Below are positions 1 to 7,190 of a stretch of 64,000 nucleotides of DNA, one piece after another. The notes below the pieces were generated by a model, which had not been told where the DNA came from, did no database searches, and saw only the letters and a program-made list of their open reading frames with translations. The first letter of the stretch is position 1, and every line of letters begins with the position of its first letter. This DNA is from Oceanitalea stevensii (GTDB taxonomy: Bacteria > Actinomycetota > Actinomycetes > Actinomycetales > Actinomycetaceae), in assembly GCF_014837105.1 (NCBI RefSeq), contig NZ_JACSPO010000001.1:270334-334333 (forward strand). The letters run 5' to 3'. The position numbers and the translations under genes are program-made.

Positions 1-182
1 AGGTTGCGGACGCTGTCGAGGAGGTGCTCGGTGCCGGCCCCGCCGAGCCAGTACTCGAGGAGGTTGTCCAGCACCTGCGGCAGCGGCGGGTAGTAGGGGT
101 TGGTCGAGCCGGCCGACGTCGCCCACCACACGGCGAGGGCGAGCACCGCGCCGAGGAGCCCGAGCAGGGTGCGGCGGTTCAT
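1..182 (-). CDS. ABC transporter permease, SsuC/TauC type (5' part only)
   Basis: Only the first 60 codons are in the window; the gene runs off the left edge. The start ATG at 182 overlaps the stop of the upstream permease in a TCAT/ATGA arrangement, so the two are translationally coupled. The visible protein has a short basic N-terminus (MNRRT), one hydrophobic segment with a WW pair at about residues 6-20, and then the SxNPYYPPLPQVL stretch that precedes the first core helix in permeases of the nitrate/sulfonate/taurine importer family. It is expected to be an inner-membrane subunit that pairs with the permease next door. The ATPase and solute-binding protein of the system are not in view and may lie beyond the edge. 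Confidence 0.8.
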   Translation of the reverse strand, partial: MNRRTLLGLLGAVLALAVWWATSAGSTNPYYPPLPQVLDNLLEYWLGGAGTEHLLDSVRN

Positions 183-970
183 CGGCGGGCCCCCTGCCAG
201 CCGACGACCCGCCTGGCCAGCACGGTGAGGACCGTGTTGATCGCCAGGCCGACGATGCCGATGACGACGACGTAGGCGTACATCCGGGTGAGGTCACCGG
301 CGCTGCGGGCGAGGTTGAGCCCCTGGCCCAGGCCCGGCACGCCGCCGAGGAGGATCTCGCTGGTCACCGTGATGATGAGGGCGGTCGCCGAGGCGATCCG
401 CACGCCGGTCACCAGCCCGGGCACCATCGCGGGCAGCGTGAGCCAGCGGACCGTCTGCAGCCGGGAGAGGTTGTACGCGCGGGCGGTGTCGCGGGCCACC
501 GGGTCGACGGCGCCGGTCGCGTAGATCGCGGCGACGAGCATCTGCCACACGGCGGCGTAGGCGGCGAGGAAGACCGCGCCGTCGCGGGCGCCGCCGATGG
601 TGAGGACGACGAGCGGGATGAGCGCGATCGAGGGGATGGGGCGGAGGAACTCGACGACGGGCGTGAGGAGCCACTGGACCCAGCGTACGCTGCCGAGCAG
701 CATGCCGACGACCGTCCCGAGCACGACCGCGATCCCCAGCGAGACCGCCCACCCGACGAGCGTGCTGCCGATGTCGGCCCACAGCGCCGGGCCGGCGAGG
801 AGCCGGCCGAGGGCGGCGAGCACCTCGGTGGGCGGCGGGGCGTAGCTGCGGGGCAGGACGTCGGTGACGGAGAGCATCTGGAGGAGGGCGAGCAGGCCGA
901 CGACGACCGCCGCCGGCAGGGCCACGGCCTGCAGCCGCGACTCGCGGCGCGCCGTCGTCACGGCCGTCAC
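179..970 (-). CDS. ABC transporter permease, SsuC/TauC type
   Basis: A 263-residue membrane subunit of a nitrate/sulfonate/taurine-type ABC importer. About six hydrophobic segments are visible, and the cytoplasmic EAA-type loop is seen around ARAYNLSRLQTVRWLTLPAM, ending in the usual LPA-x-xPGLVTGVR pattern that docks to the ATPase. The GTG start at 970 is chosen because it overlaps the stop of the CoA ligase by four bases (GTGA); the same frame is open far upstream, but that part is antisense shadow. Two adjacent permeases suggest a heterodimeric channel. The usual substrates of this family are small organosulfonates, thiamine precursors or aromatic carboxylates. Linkage to a CoA ligase, thioesterase and oxidoreductase, and to a possible sulfur leader peptide, suggests import of an organic acid or sulfonate for catabolism; the exact substrate is not readable. 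Confidence 0.88.
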   Translation of the reverse strand: MTAVTTARRESRLQAVALPAAVVVGLLALLQMLSVTDVLPRSYAPPPTEVLAALGRLLAGPALWADIGSTLVGWAVSLGIAVVLGTVVGMLLGSVRWVQWLLTPVVEFLRPIPSIALIPLVVLTIGGARDGAVFLAAYAAVWQMLVAAIYATGAVDPVARDTARAYNLSRLQTVRWLTLPAMVPGLVTGVRIASATALIITVTSEILLGGVPGLGQGLNLARSAGDLTRMYAYVVVIGIVGLAINTVLTVLARRVVGWQGARR

Positions 971-2439
971 GGGGCCCCCAGGAGCCGGACGGCGCGGGCG
1001 GCGAGGCCGTCGCGGTCGGCCTTGTTCGTGCTCGAGAGCGGGATGTCCTCCAGCACCCAGACCCGGCGCGGGTGGGCGAAGGGCTCGAGGTGCTCGAGGA
1101 CGTGCGCCTTGAGCTCCTGCTCGCCGGCCTGCGTGCCGGGCCGGAGGGTGACGAAGGCGACGGGCTTGGCGCCCTTGACGTCGTCGGGGACGGGCACGAC
1201 GACGGCCTGGTCGACGGCGGGGTGGGACTCGAGGACCTGCTCGACCGAGCGCGGGAAGACGTTCTCGCCGCCGGAGGTGAACATGTCGTCCTCGCGGCCG
1301 GCGAAGAAGTAGAAGCCGTTCTCGTCGACGCGGAAGACGTCGCGGGTGTGGTGGAAGCCGTCGGGGGTGACGGGCACGGCGACGTCGGGCCGGTTGTGGT
1401 AGCCGGTGAGCAGCGCCGGGTTGCGGATCTCGAGCACGCCGCGGCCCTCGACGGGCCGCCCGGCGCCGTCGACGAGCCGCAGCTCGACGGCGGGGTTCGC
1501 GACCCCGACCGAGCCGTCGGGCGTGGGCAGCCCGCCCGGGTGCGGGGCGAAGACGACGGGCCCGGACTCCGTGGTGCCGTAGCCGAAGGCGATCTCGGCG
1601 TTGGGGAAGGTCGCCCGGAGCTGGTCGAAGAGCGCCGGGGCCGCGGGCGCGGAGCCCATGTAGATGCCGCGGACGGAGGAGAGGTCGCGGCCCTCGAGCA
1701 GCTCGGGCCGCTGGAGGAGCATGGCGAACATCGGCGGCACGCCGCTCAGCTCGGTGACGCGGTGGGAGGTGAGCGCGTCGACGAACAGGCCGGGCCGGAA
1801 CCCCGGCAGGAGGACGATCGTCGCCCCGGAGGCGAGCGAGCGCTGGGAGTTCGTCAGCGCGTTCATGTGGTAGAGCGGGGCGGAGATGAGCACGCGCGTG
1901 CTGCCCGGCTCCACCGTCCGCGCCGTCTGGTCGATGACCCACAGGTGGCTCGCCTGGGAGAGCAGCACGCCCTTGGGGCGGCCGGTCGAGCCCGAGGTGT
2001 AGAGGATCATCGCCGTGTCACCCGGCTCGGGCACCACGCTGGTGAAGGACGACGGCGGGGCGGGGGTCCCGAGGTCGAGGATCGGGACGTCGGTGGTGAC
2101 CAGGTCCCGCGTGTGGTCGTCGACGAGGAGCAGCGTCACCGCCGCGTCCTCGAGGACGTAGCCGAGGGTCTCGGCCGGCATCTTGTGACTGACCGGGACC
2201 GGCACGCCGCCGGCGCGCTGGACCGCGTAGAAGGCGACGAGCCACTCGGGGGAGTTGTGGGCGAGGATCCCCACGGTCTGGCCGGGCCGGAGGAGGGCGT
2301 GCAGCTGCGCGGCCCGGGACTGGACCGCGGCCTCGAGCTCGCCGTAGGTGAGGGTCGTGCTGCCCTCGTCGGTCACCCCGATGACCGCCGGGGTGTCGGG
2401 GCGGTCGCCGATGATCCGGTCGCCCTGGTTGCGACTCAT
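967..2439 (-). CDS. Acyl/aryl-CoA ligase (AMP-binding, ANL superfamily)
   Basis: A 490-residue adenylate-forming ligase that would activate a carboxylic acid to its acyl-AMP and then its CoA thioester. Core motifs are all present: the phosphate loop YTSGSTGRPKG near residue 165, the GYGTTESG adenine-contact motif, the hinge region FHHTRDVFRVDENGFYFFAG, and the C-terminal catalytic lysine in SSTNKADR. Length is normal for short or aromatic acid CoA ligases. The ATG at 2439 overlaps the thioesterase stop by four bases and the stop overlaps the permease start by four, so it sits inside a tightly coupled operon. Substrate cannot be called from motifs; the neighbouring importer probably supplies it. 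Confidence 0.9.
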   Translation of the reverse strand: MSRNQGDRIIGDRPDTPAVIGVTDEGSTTLTYGELEAAVQSRAAQLHALLRPGQTVGILAHNSPEWLVAFYAVQRAGGVPVPVSHKMPAETLGYVLEDAAVTLLLVDDHTRDLVTTDVPILDLGTPAPPSSFTSVVPEPGDTAMILYTSGSTGRPKGVLLSQASHLWVIDQTARTVEPGSTRVLISAPLYHMNALTNSQRSLASGATIVLLPGFRPGLFVDALTSHRVTELSGVPPMFAMLLQRPELLEGRDLSSVRGIYMGSAPAAPALFDQLRATFPNAEIAFGYGTTESGPVVFAPHPGGLPTPDGSVGVANPAVELRLVDGAGRPVEGRGVLEIRNPALLTGYHNRPDVAVPVTPDGFHHTRDVFRVDENGFYFFAGREDDMFTSGGENVFPRSVEQVLESHPAVDQAVVVPVPDDVKGAKPVAFVTLRPGTQAGEQELKAHVLEHLEPFAHPRRVWVLEDIPLSSTNKADRDGLAARAVRLLGAP

Positions 2440-2867
2440 GAGCGCGGTCCCTCCGTCGTCGTGCTCGGCGCGAAGCTCGCGTAGGTCCCGCGGCCCACGG
2501 CCACCTGTTTGCCGGCGCCGTCGAGCACCTCGGCCTCCGCGACGGTGAGCGAGCGGCCGAGCTTGACGGGCCGGGCGACGACGAGGAGGTCGCCCGGCGC
2601 GGCCGCCCGCAGGAAGTGGGTGGTGAAGTCGATGGTCGGCGCGGGGGTGCCCTGGCTCGCGACGAGCGCCCAGTCCGCGGCGAGGTCGAGCAGGGCGGCG
2701 AGGATGCCACCGTGGGTGACCCGTGCGGTGGTGCCGTTCTCCCACTCCTCGCGCCAGGTGGCGCTCAGCCGCAGCTCCTCCGGGCTCACCGAGACCACGC
2801 GCAGCCCGAGCCACCGGTGGAAGGGGGAGGTGAGGATGCGCTCCTCGAGCTCGGCCGCGGTGATCAC
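2436..2867 (-). CDS. PaaI-type acyl-CoA thioesterase (hotdog fold)
   Basis: A 143-residue single hotdog-domain protein. The pattern VTHGGILAALLDLAADWA around residue 50 is the signature of the PaaI/4HBT group, in which HGG contacts the CoA thioester and the acidic residue of the following helix activates water. It would hydrolyse an acyl- or aryl-CoA, as housekeeping for stalled intermediates of the pathway run by the ligase and oxidoreductase beside it. The GTG start at 2867 overlaps the oxidoreductase stop (GTGA), supporting this start over earlier ones. Four-base overlaps on both sides indicate one co-translated unit. Confidence 0.87.
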   Translation of the reverse strand: MITAAELEERILTSPFHRWLGLRVVSVSPEELRLSATWREEWENGTTARVTHGGILAALLDLAADWALVASQGTPAPTIDFTTHFLRAAAPGDLLVVARPVKLGRSLTVAEAEVLDGAGKQVAVGRGTYASFAPSTTTEGPRS

Positions 2868-3892
2868 TCCCCGCTCCAGGGGGTGACGACGACCTTGCCG
2901 AGGACCTCGCGGTCGCGGACCTTGCGCAGCCCCTCGACGGCCTGGGACAGCGGCAGGACGTCGCTGACCGGCGGGTCGATCGTGCCGGCCGCCACCATGG
3001 CGAGCAGGGCCTCGAAGTCCTCGGTGCCGAAACCGTTGGAGCCGATGATCTGCAGCTCGAAGGACCAGATGTAGCGCAGGTCCTCGACGGGGTCGAAGCC
3101 GGCCGTCGCGCCGCACACGAGGATGCGCCCGCCGAGCTTCGTGCTGCGCAGCGTCGGGTGCCAGGTGTCCCCGCCGGTGAAGTTGATGACGACGTCCATG
3201 CCGGTCTCGTCGCTCCACCGGGCCGGCTTGCCGTAGTGCTCCTTGACCCACTGGTAGAAGTCGACCTCGCGGTAGTTGAGCACCTCGTCCGCGCCGATCT
3301 CGAGCAGCCGCTGGGCCTTCTCGTCGGAGCCGGCCGCCGCGACGACGTGCGCGCCGAGCTGCTTGGCGAGCACGATCGACGCGGTCCCCACGCCGCCGGA
3401 GGCACCCAGGACGAGGACCTTGTCCCCGGCGTGGATGGCGCCCTTGCCGACGACCATGCGGTGTGCCGTCCCGTACGCGACGGGCAGCGCCGCGGCCTGG
3501 ACGTCGGTGACGCCGTCGGGGATCGCGATGAGCTGGGTCGCCTCGACGAGGCTGTACTCGGCCATTCCGCCGTCGCGCTGCTCACCCATGAGCTTCCCGG
3601 CGGAGTCGAGCGGGTGGACGAGCACGCGGTCGCCGGGCCGCCAGCCCGTCACGTCGTCGGCCACCTCCTCGACGACGCCGACGACGTCGAGGCCGATGAC
3701 CACGGGCAGCGGCAGCCGGATCCCCGGCATCCCGGTGACCGTGAAGATGTCGTGGTAGTTGAACGAGCTCGCGGTGACACGGACGACGACGTGCCCGGCC
3801 ACGAGCTGGGGGCGGGGGTAGTCGTCCTCGAGGCGGAGCGCGTCGAGCTCCCCGTGCTCACGGAGCACGAGGGCACGCATCGTCTGGGTCAA
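2864..3892 (-). CDS. MDR-superfamily zinc-binding-type dehydrogenase / quinone or enoyl reductase
   Basis: A medium-chain dehydrogenase/reductase of about 342 residues with an N-terminal GroES-like domain (GLDVVGVVEEV, GDRV) and a Rossmann NADPH site reading VLGASGGVGTASIVLAKQLGA near residue 160. It lacks the four-cysteine structural zinc cluster of classical alcohol dehydrogenases, so it fits the quinone-oxidoreductase / enoyl-CoA-reductase side of the family. The TTG at 3892 is preferred because an AGGAAGG stands about ten bases upstream (3903-3909); the ATG at 3880 would be about 22 bases from it, and a GTG at 3925 has no such site. It is the first gene of the coupled operon running to position 1. 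Likely role: reduction of an unsaturated or keto intermediate of the imported compound (inference). Confidence 0.85.
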   Translation of the reverse strand: MTQTMRALVLREHGELDALRLEDDYPRPQLVAGHVVVRVTASSFNYHDIFTVTGMPGIRLPLPVVIGLDVVGVVEEVADDVTGWRPGDRVLVHPLDSAGKLMGEQRDGGMAEYSLVEATQLIAIPDGVTDVQAAALPVAYGTAHRMVVGKGAIHAGDKVLVLGASGGVGTASIVLAKQLGAHVVAAAGSDEKAQRLLEIGADEVLNYREVDFYQWVKEHYGKPARWSDETGMDVVINFTGGDTWHPTLRSTKLGGRILVCGATAGFDPVEDLRYIWSFELQIIGSNGFGTEDFEALLAMVAAGTIDPPVSDVLPLSQAVEGLRKVRDREVLGKVVVTPWSGE

Positions 3893-3924
3893 GGCCGGGG
3901 TCCTTCCTGAAGGCTGCTGCTGCA

Positions 3925-3937
3925 CACGTCGGACGTG
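3925..3937. promoter_or_regulatory. Short palindrome in the operon leader
   Basis: CACGTCGGACGTG is a perfect dyad (CACGT-CGG-ACGTG) lying between the leader peptide stop and the first gene of the operon. It could be an RNA hairpin acting with the leader peptide or a protein-binding site; sequence alone does not decide. Confidence 0.35.
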
Positions 3938-3995
3938 AGAGAGGGCGACAGAGAGGTCGGCAGGCGGTCGTCTGGGCGGCCGGGTGCCGTGTCGC

Positions 3996-4079
3996 CTAGG
4001 ACCGACAGATCATCGTGTGCACCCGCGCGAGGTCGATGTGCCTCCGCGAGGTCAGGTGCAGTCGGTACATGTCCACCAT
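3996..4079 (-). CDS. Putative cysteine/sulfur-type leader peptide
   Basis: A 27-codon ORF on the operon strand, about 100 bases upstream of the oxidoreductase. Its core reads LTSRRHIDLARV followed by a cysteine codon near the end (MICRS). This matches the short actinobacterial leader peptides with an R-R-H-(I/V)-D-L-x-R-V core and a terminal Cys that are found ahead of sulfur assimilation and organosulfur uptake operons (family knowledge; recalled pattern, not searched). Translation would start at ATG 4079 or ATG 4070. The expected role is attenuation: cysteine-limited ribosomes stalling on the Cys codon change expression of the downstream genes. The coupling to SsuC-type permeases in the same operon agrees with sulfur control. 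Confidence 0.68.
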   Translation of the reverse strand: MVDMYRLHLTSRRHIDLARVHTMICRS

Positions 4080-4398
4080 GGTCCCACAGCGTCCGAGCCG
4101 CGACAGCGCCGGGTCCAGGCGACGAGACGGTGGCCCGGGCGGCTGCTCGCTGTCCGGGCACGTCGTCGGGCTGGGGTCGGTCATGCTCCGTGCGACGGTA
4201 CCGGTCGTGACGGCCGCCCTGGCGGGGTGCCCGCGGTCATCGTCAGGCTGCGCCGCAGCTCACGGACCGCATCCGGGAATGCGGCGGCGGGGTCCGTGGT
4301 TGGAGCAGGTGACCGGCCCGGTTTCACACCCCCGGGCTCCAACACGAGCCGCTTTGAGCGGCCACTCGCCGTGAGGCGGTTGGCCGGGCCGGTCGCCA
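4080..4398. other. Intergenic region between leader peptide and Excalibur protein gene
   Basis: This stretch should hold the promoter of the operon that runs left and the 3' end of the gene that runs in from the right. The only structure I see is a short GCCGCT-TTG-AGCGGC hairpin at 4348-4362. No further credible gene is visible; open frames here are GC-driven. Confidence 0.4.
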
Positions 4399-5472
4399 CT
4401 ACTCGCAGCCCACGCCGTCACCGTCGCGGTCGAGGTGGCTGCCGTAGCCGGGCTGGCCCACGCGGACCGGTGCGGCGCCGGCGTTGCGGGCCGCCGTGCA
4501 GTTCTCGTAGTAGGCGCTCCCGCCGGATCCCGACGACGTCTCCTCGGCCTCCGCGGCGCGCTCGGCCGCCTCCTCGGCGCGGGCGGCCTCCTCGGCCTCC
4601 CGCGCCGCCTCCTCGGCAGCCGCGCGCTCGGCCTCCTCCTCGGCTGCTCGGCGCTCCGCCTCCTCGGCCGCGCGCCGCTCGGCCTCCTCGCGCGCGACGC
4701 GCTCCTCCTCGGCGGCGCGCTCGGTCGCGATCGTCTCCTCGACGGCGACGACGCGCGCGTTCCACTCCTCGACGTCCTCGCGCAGCGTCCAGTGCTCACC
4801 GGTGTAGGCGACGAGCGGGAAGGCCGTGTCGTCGCCGTCGAGCAGCGTGAGGAGGGCGGCGCCCGTGGCGGCGGCAGCGGCCGCCTCGGCGGACCAGCCG
4901 TCGAGCTCGGCGATCGTGCCGGCCCCGACGGCGGCCTCCAGCTCCGTCACCTGCTCCCCGTAGGCGAGCACCTGGGCGGGCACGGTGCACCCGACGGTCT
5001 CGGAGGACAGGCCCAGGCCCTCGACCTCGGCGGCCCGCTGGGCGGTGAGGACCGCGTCGTAGAAGCGCCGGTTGGGCTCCTGGACGACGGCGACGCCCAG
5101 TCCGGTCCGCGCGATCTCCTCGTTGACGAGCGAGCCCTCCTCGAGGACGCCGGCGAGCAGGTGGCCGGCGTCGTCGTGACGCTCCTCGTCGAGCTCGAGG
5201 TCCACCTCGGTCCCGGCCGGGAGCCGCTCGGTGAGGAAGGCGGTGGCCTCGTCGCGCAGGCACTCCTCGGGGGTGGCGACGTTGAGGAGGCGCACCCGCT
5301 GCTCCTCGCCGTCGACGACGACGTCGATCGTCTCGCCGTCCACGACGGCCGCGACCGTCGTCACCGTCTCCGGGCTGCCGGCCACGGCGGCGCCGCCGGC
5401 GAGGAGGAGGGCCGCCGTGACGACGCCGATGCCGACCTTGTGGTCGCGGAGGAACGTGAGGGCGTCGGACAT
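4399..5472 (-). CDS. Secreted/anchored thermonuclease-like protein with coiled coil and Excalibur domain
   Basis: A 357-residue protein. Residues about 10-30 form a hydrophobic signal/anchor segment (VGIGVVTAALLLAGGAAVAG). Residues about 35-135 have the layout of a staphylococcal nuclease domain, but catalytic positions look altered: VDGET in place of VDGDT, VATPE in place of IDTPE, and GHLL where the GR(L) arginine is expected, while the Arg of VRLL and the Glu of TPE are kept. Residues about 235-315 are a charged Ala/Glu/Arg coiled coil. The C-terminus is an Excalibur calcium-binding motif: YYENCTAARNAGAAPV then DRDGDGVGCE. The start ATG 5472 has GGAAGG upstream. Probably an extracellular surface protein; nuclease activity is doubtful. 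Confidence 0.82.
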   Translation of the reverse strand: MSDALTFLRDHKVGIGVVTAALLLAGGAAVAGSPETVTTVAAVVDGETIDVVVDGEEQRVRLLNVATPEECLRDEATAFLTERLPAGTEVDLELDEERHDDAGHLLAGVLEEGSLVNEEIARTGLGVAVVQEPNRRFYDAVLTAQRAAEVEGLGLSSETVGCTVPAQVLAYGEQVTELEAAVGAGTIAELDGWSAEAAAAAATGAALLTLLDGDDTAFPLVAYTGEHWTLREDVEEWNARVVAVEETIATERAAEEERVAREEAERRAAEEAERRAAEEEAERAAAEEAAREAEEAARAEEAAERAAEAEETSSGSGGSAYYENCTAARNAGAAPVRVGQPGYGSHLDRDGDGVGCE

Positions 5473-5623
5473 GGCGGCCTTCCGGGAGGGGCGCGGCGGG
5501 CACCGGTCGTGCGGCCGCATCACCCGCACGATCGGCGGCGTGGGCGGTGAGATGAGGAGTCACCGGCGAGCCGCTCGGACCTACCCTGCAGGCGTCCCCG
5601 CCGCCGTCCGCAGGAGCGCCCAC

Positions 5624-6430
5624 GTGATCGATCTCGTCGTGTCCCAGGGCCGGGTCGCCGACCGTACCGCCGGTGCCATCCCCGGCGCCCTGCTCACCGC
5701 CGAGGCCCTCGCCGAGCGGACCGGCCGCGCGCTCCGGGTGGTCGGGGAGCCGTCGGCGGCACTCACCGACGACTGGAGCGAGGCGCTGCCCGCCGCGGCC
5801 GCCACGCTCACCGGCCTGCGGGACGCGGTCGCGGAGAGCCTCGCGGCAGGACGCACCCCGGTCATGGTGGCCAACACCTGCGCGGCCAGCCTGGCCACGC
5901 TGCCCCTCGTCGCGCGGCACCACCCGGGCGCCGTCGTCCTGTGGATCGACGCGCACGGCGACTTCAACACCCCGGCCACGACGTGGTCCGGGTACCTCGG
6001 CGGCATGGTCGTCGCGGCGGGGTGCGGGCTGTGGGACAGCGGCCACGGCGCCGGGCTCGACCCCCGCAACGTCGTCATCGTCGGTGGCCGCGACATCGAC
6101 GACGCCGAGCAGGAGCTCCTCGACGCGCACGGGGTGCGGGTGCTGGACCCCGGGGCGAGCACGCCCGAGCGGGTGAGCGAGGTGGTCGGGGACCGCGAGG
6201 TGTGGATCCACATCGACTGGGACGTCCTGGAGCCGGGCCCGGTCCCCGCCGCCTACCGGGTGCCCGGCGGCCTGCTCCCCGCACAGGTCGGCGCGATCCT
6301 CGGGGCGCTGCGGCCCGAGCAGGTCGCCGGCCTGGAGATCGCCGAGCTCGAGGCGACGGGCACACCGGCGGACGCGAGCGCCGTCGCCACGATCCTCGCG
6401 ACCGTGGAGCCGCTGATCAGCGCCCTGTGA
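5624..6430 (+). CDS. Arginase/agmatinase-fold family protein
   Basis: A 268-residue protein of the ureohydrolase fold. The central metal motif WIDAHGDFNTPATTWSG is well preserved, as is GGM downstream of it. The third motif reads HIDWDVLEP, with Glu in place of the usual final Asp. The first motif, normally GGDHS, is replaced by a VANTCAAS stretch, so the His ligand is missing and a Cys sits nearby. The fold is confident but substrate and even ureohydrolase activity are not. GTG 5624 is chosen for its AGGAG at 5612-5616. It is transcribed away from the Excalibur gene and followed 20 bases later by a thioesterase gene. Confidence 0.8.
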   Translation: MIDLVVSQGRVADRTAGAIPGALLTAEALAERTGRALRVVGEPSAALTDDWSEALPAAAATLTGLRDAVAESLAAGRTPVMVANTCAASLATLPLVARHHPGAVVLWIDAHGDFNTPATTWSGYLGGMVVAAGCGLWDSGHGAGLDPRNVVIVGGRDIDDAEQELLDAHGVRVLDPGASTPERVSEVVGDREVWIHIDWDVLEPGPVPAAYRVPGGLLPAQVGAILGALRPEQVAGLEIAELEATGTPADASAVATILATVEPLISAL

Positions 6431-6450
6431 GTCATGTGTAGCGTGCGGGC

Positions 6451-6984
6451 ATGTCCCGCCAGCTCCACCTGCTCCTGGCCACCGCCAAGCCGCGCCGCTC
6501 CATCGGCCTCGACGTCCTCGCGCCGTCGACCACCACCCTGCGGGTGCTGCCCACCGACCTGGACCTCTACCTCCACGTCAACAACGGCACCTACCTGCAG
6601 ATGATGGACGTGGCCCGCAGCAACTACATCGCCGACCTCGGCGGCTTCCCGCGCCTGAACGAGAAGCGCTGGTACCCGGTCGTCGCGGCGTCGACGATGA
6701 CCTACCGCCGCTCCCTGCGGCTGGGGGACCGGGTGGAGATCGCCACGCGCGTCGTCGGCTGGGACGAGCGGGTCGTCTACCTCGAGCAGGTCTTCACCCG
6801 GCGCGGTGAGCGCTGCGCACGCGGCGTCGTCGCCGGGCGCTTCCTCACCCGCGGCTCGGGGGAGCGGGTGCCCGCGCCGCAGGTCGTCGCGCACCTCGCC
6901 GGGGCCGAGCTCGCCTCGCCGGAGATCCCCGACGACGTGCTGCGCTGGGCGCGCGCCGTCGACGTCGCCCACCGCGGCGCGTGA
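6451..6984 (+). CDS. THEM6-like acyl-CoA thioesterase (hotdog fold)
   Basis: A 177-residue hotdog-fold protein. The segment DLDLYLHVNNGTYLQMMDVAR (read as motif: N-N-x-x-Y-L, D) is the 4HBT/THEM6 active-site helix, with the HVNNGTYL core near residue 45. The middle and end carry the expected strands (STMTYRRSLRLGD, VYLEQVFTRRGE). It lies 20 bases after the arginase-fold gene on the same strand and may share its transcript. The physiological acyl group is unknown. There is no signal peptide, so action in the cytoplasm is expected. Confidence 0.82.
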   Translation: MSRQLHLLLATAKPRRSIGLDVLAPSTTTLRVLPTDLDLYLHVNNGTYLQMMDVARSNYIADLGGFPRLNEKRWYPVVAASTMTYRRSLRLGDRVEIATRVVGWDERVVYLEQVFTRRGERCARGVVAGRFLTRGSGERVPAPQVVAHLAGAELASPEIPDDVLRWARAVDVAHRGA

Positions 6985-7190
6985 CATCGCCCACGCCGAA
7001 TGGACGCGGCACGGCCGGGGTGCAGGGGTAGGGTGAAGGCGTCGCGGTGGTCAGCCGACCGGGTTGTTCCGGTGGTGGACCTGCTGCAGCGAGACTCTCG
7101 GCGAGACTGGACCATCTGACGTCCGTCGCCCCGGGTGCTGCGTGCGGGCCTCCCGCCGCGATGTGTGTCGTCACTCCGGAGGAGGAGTCA

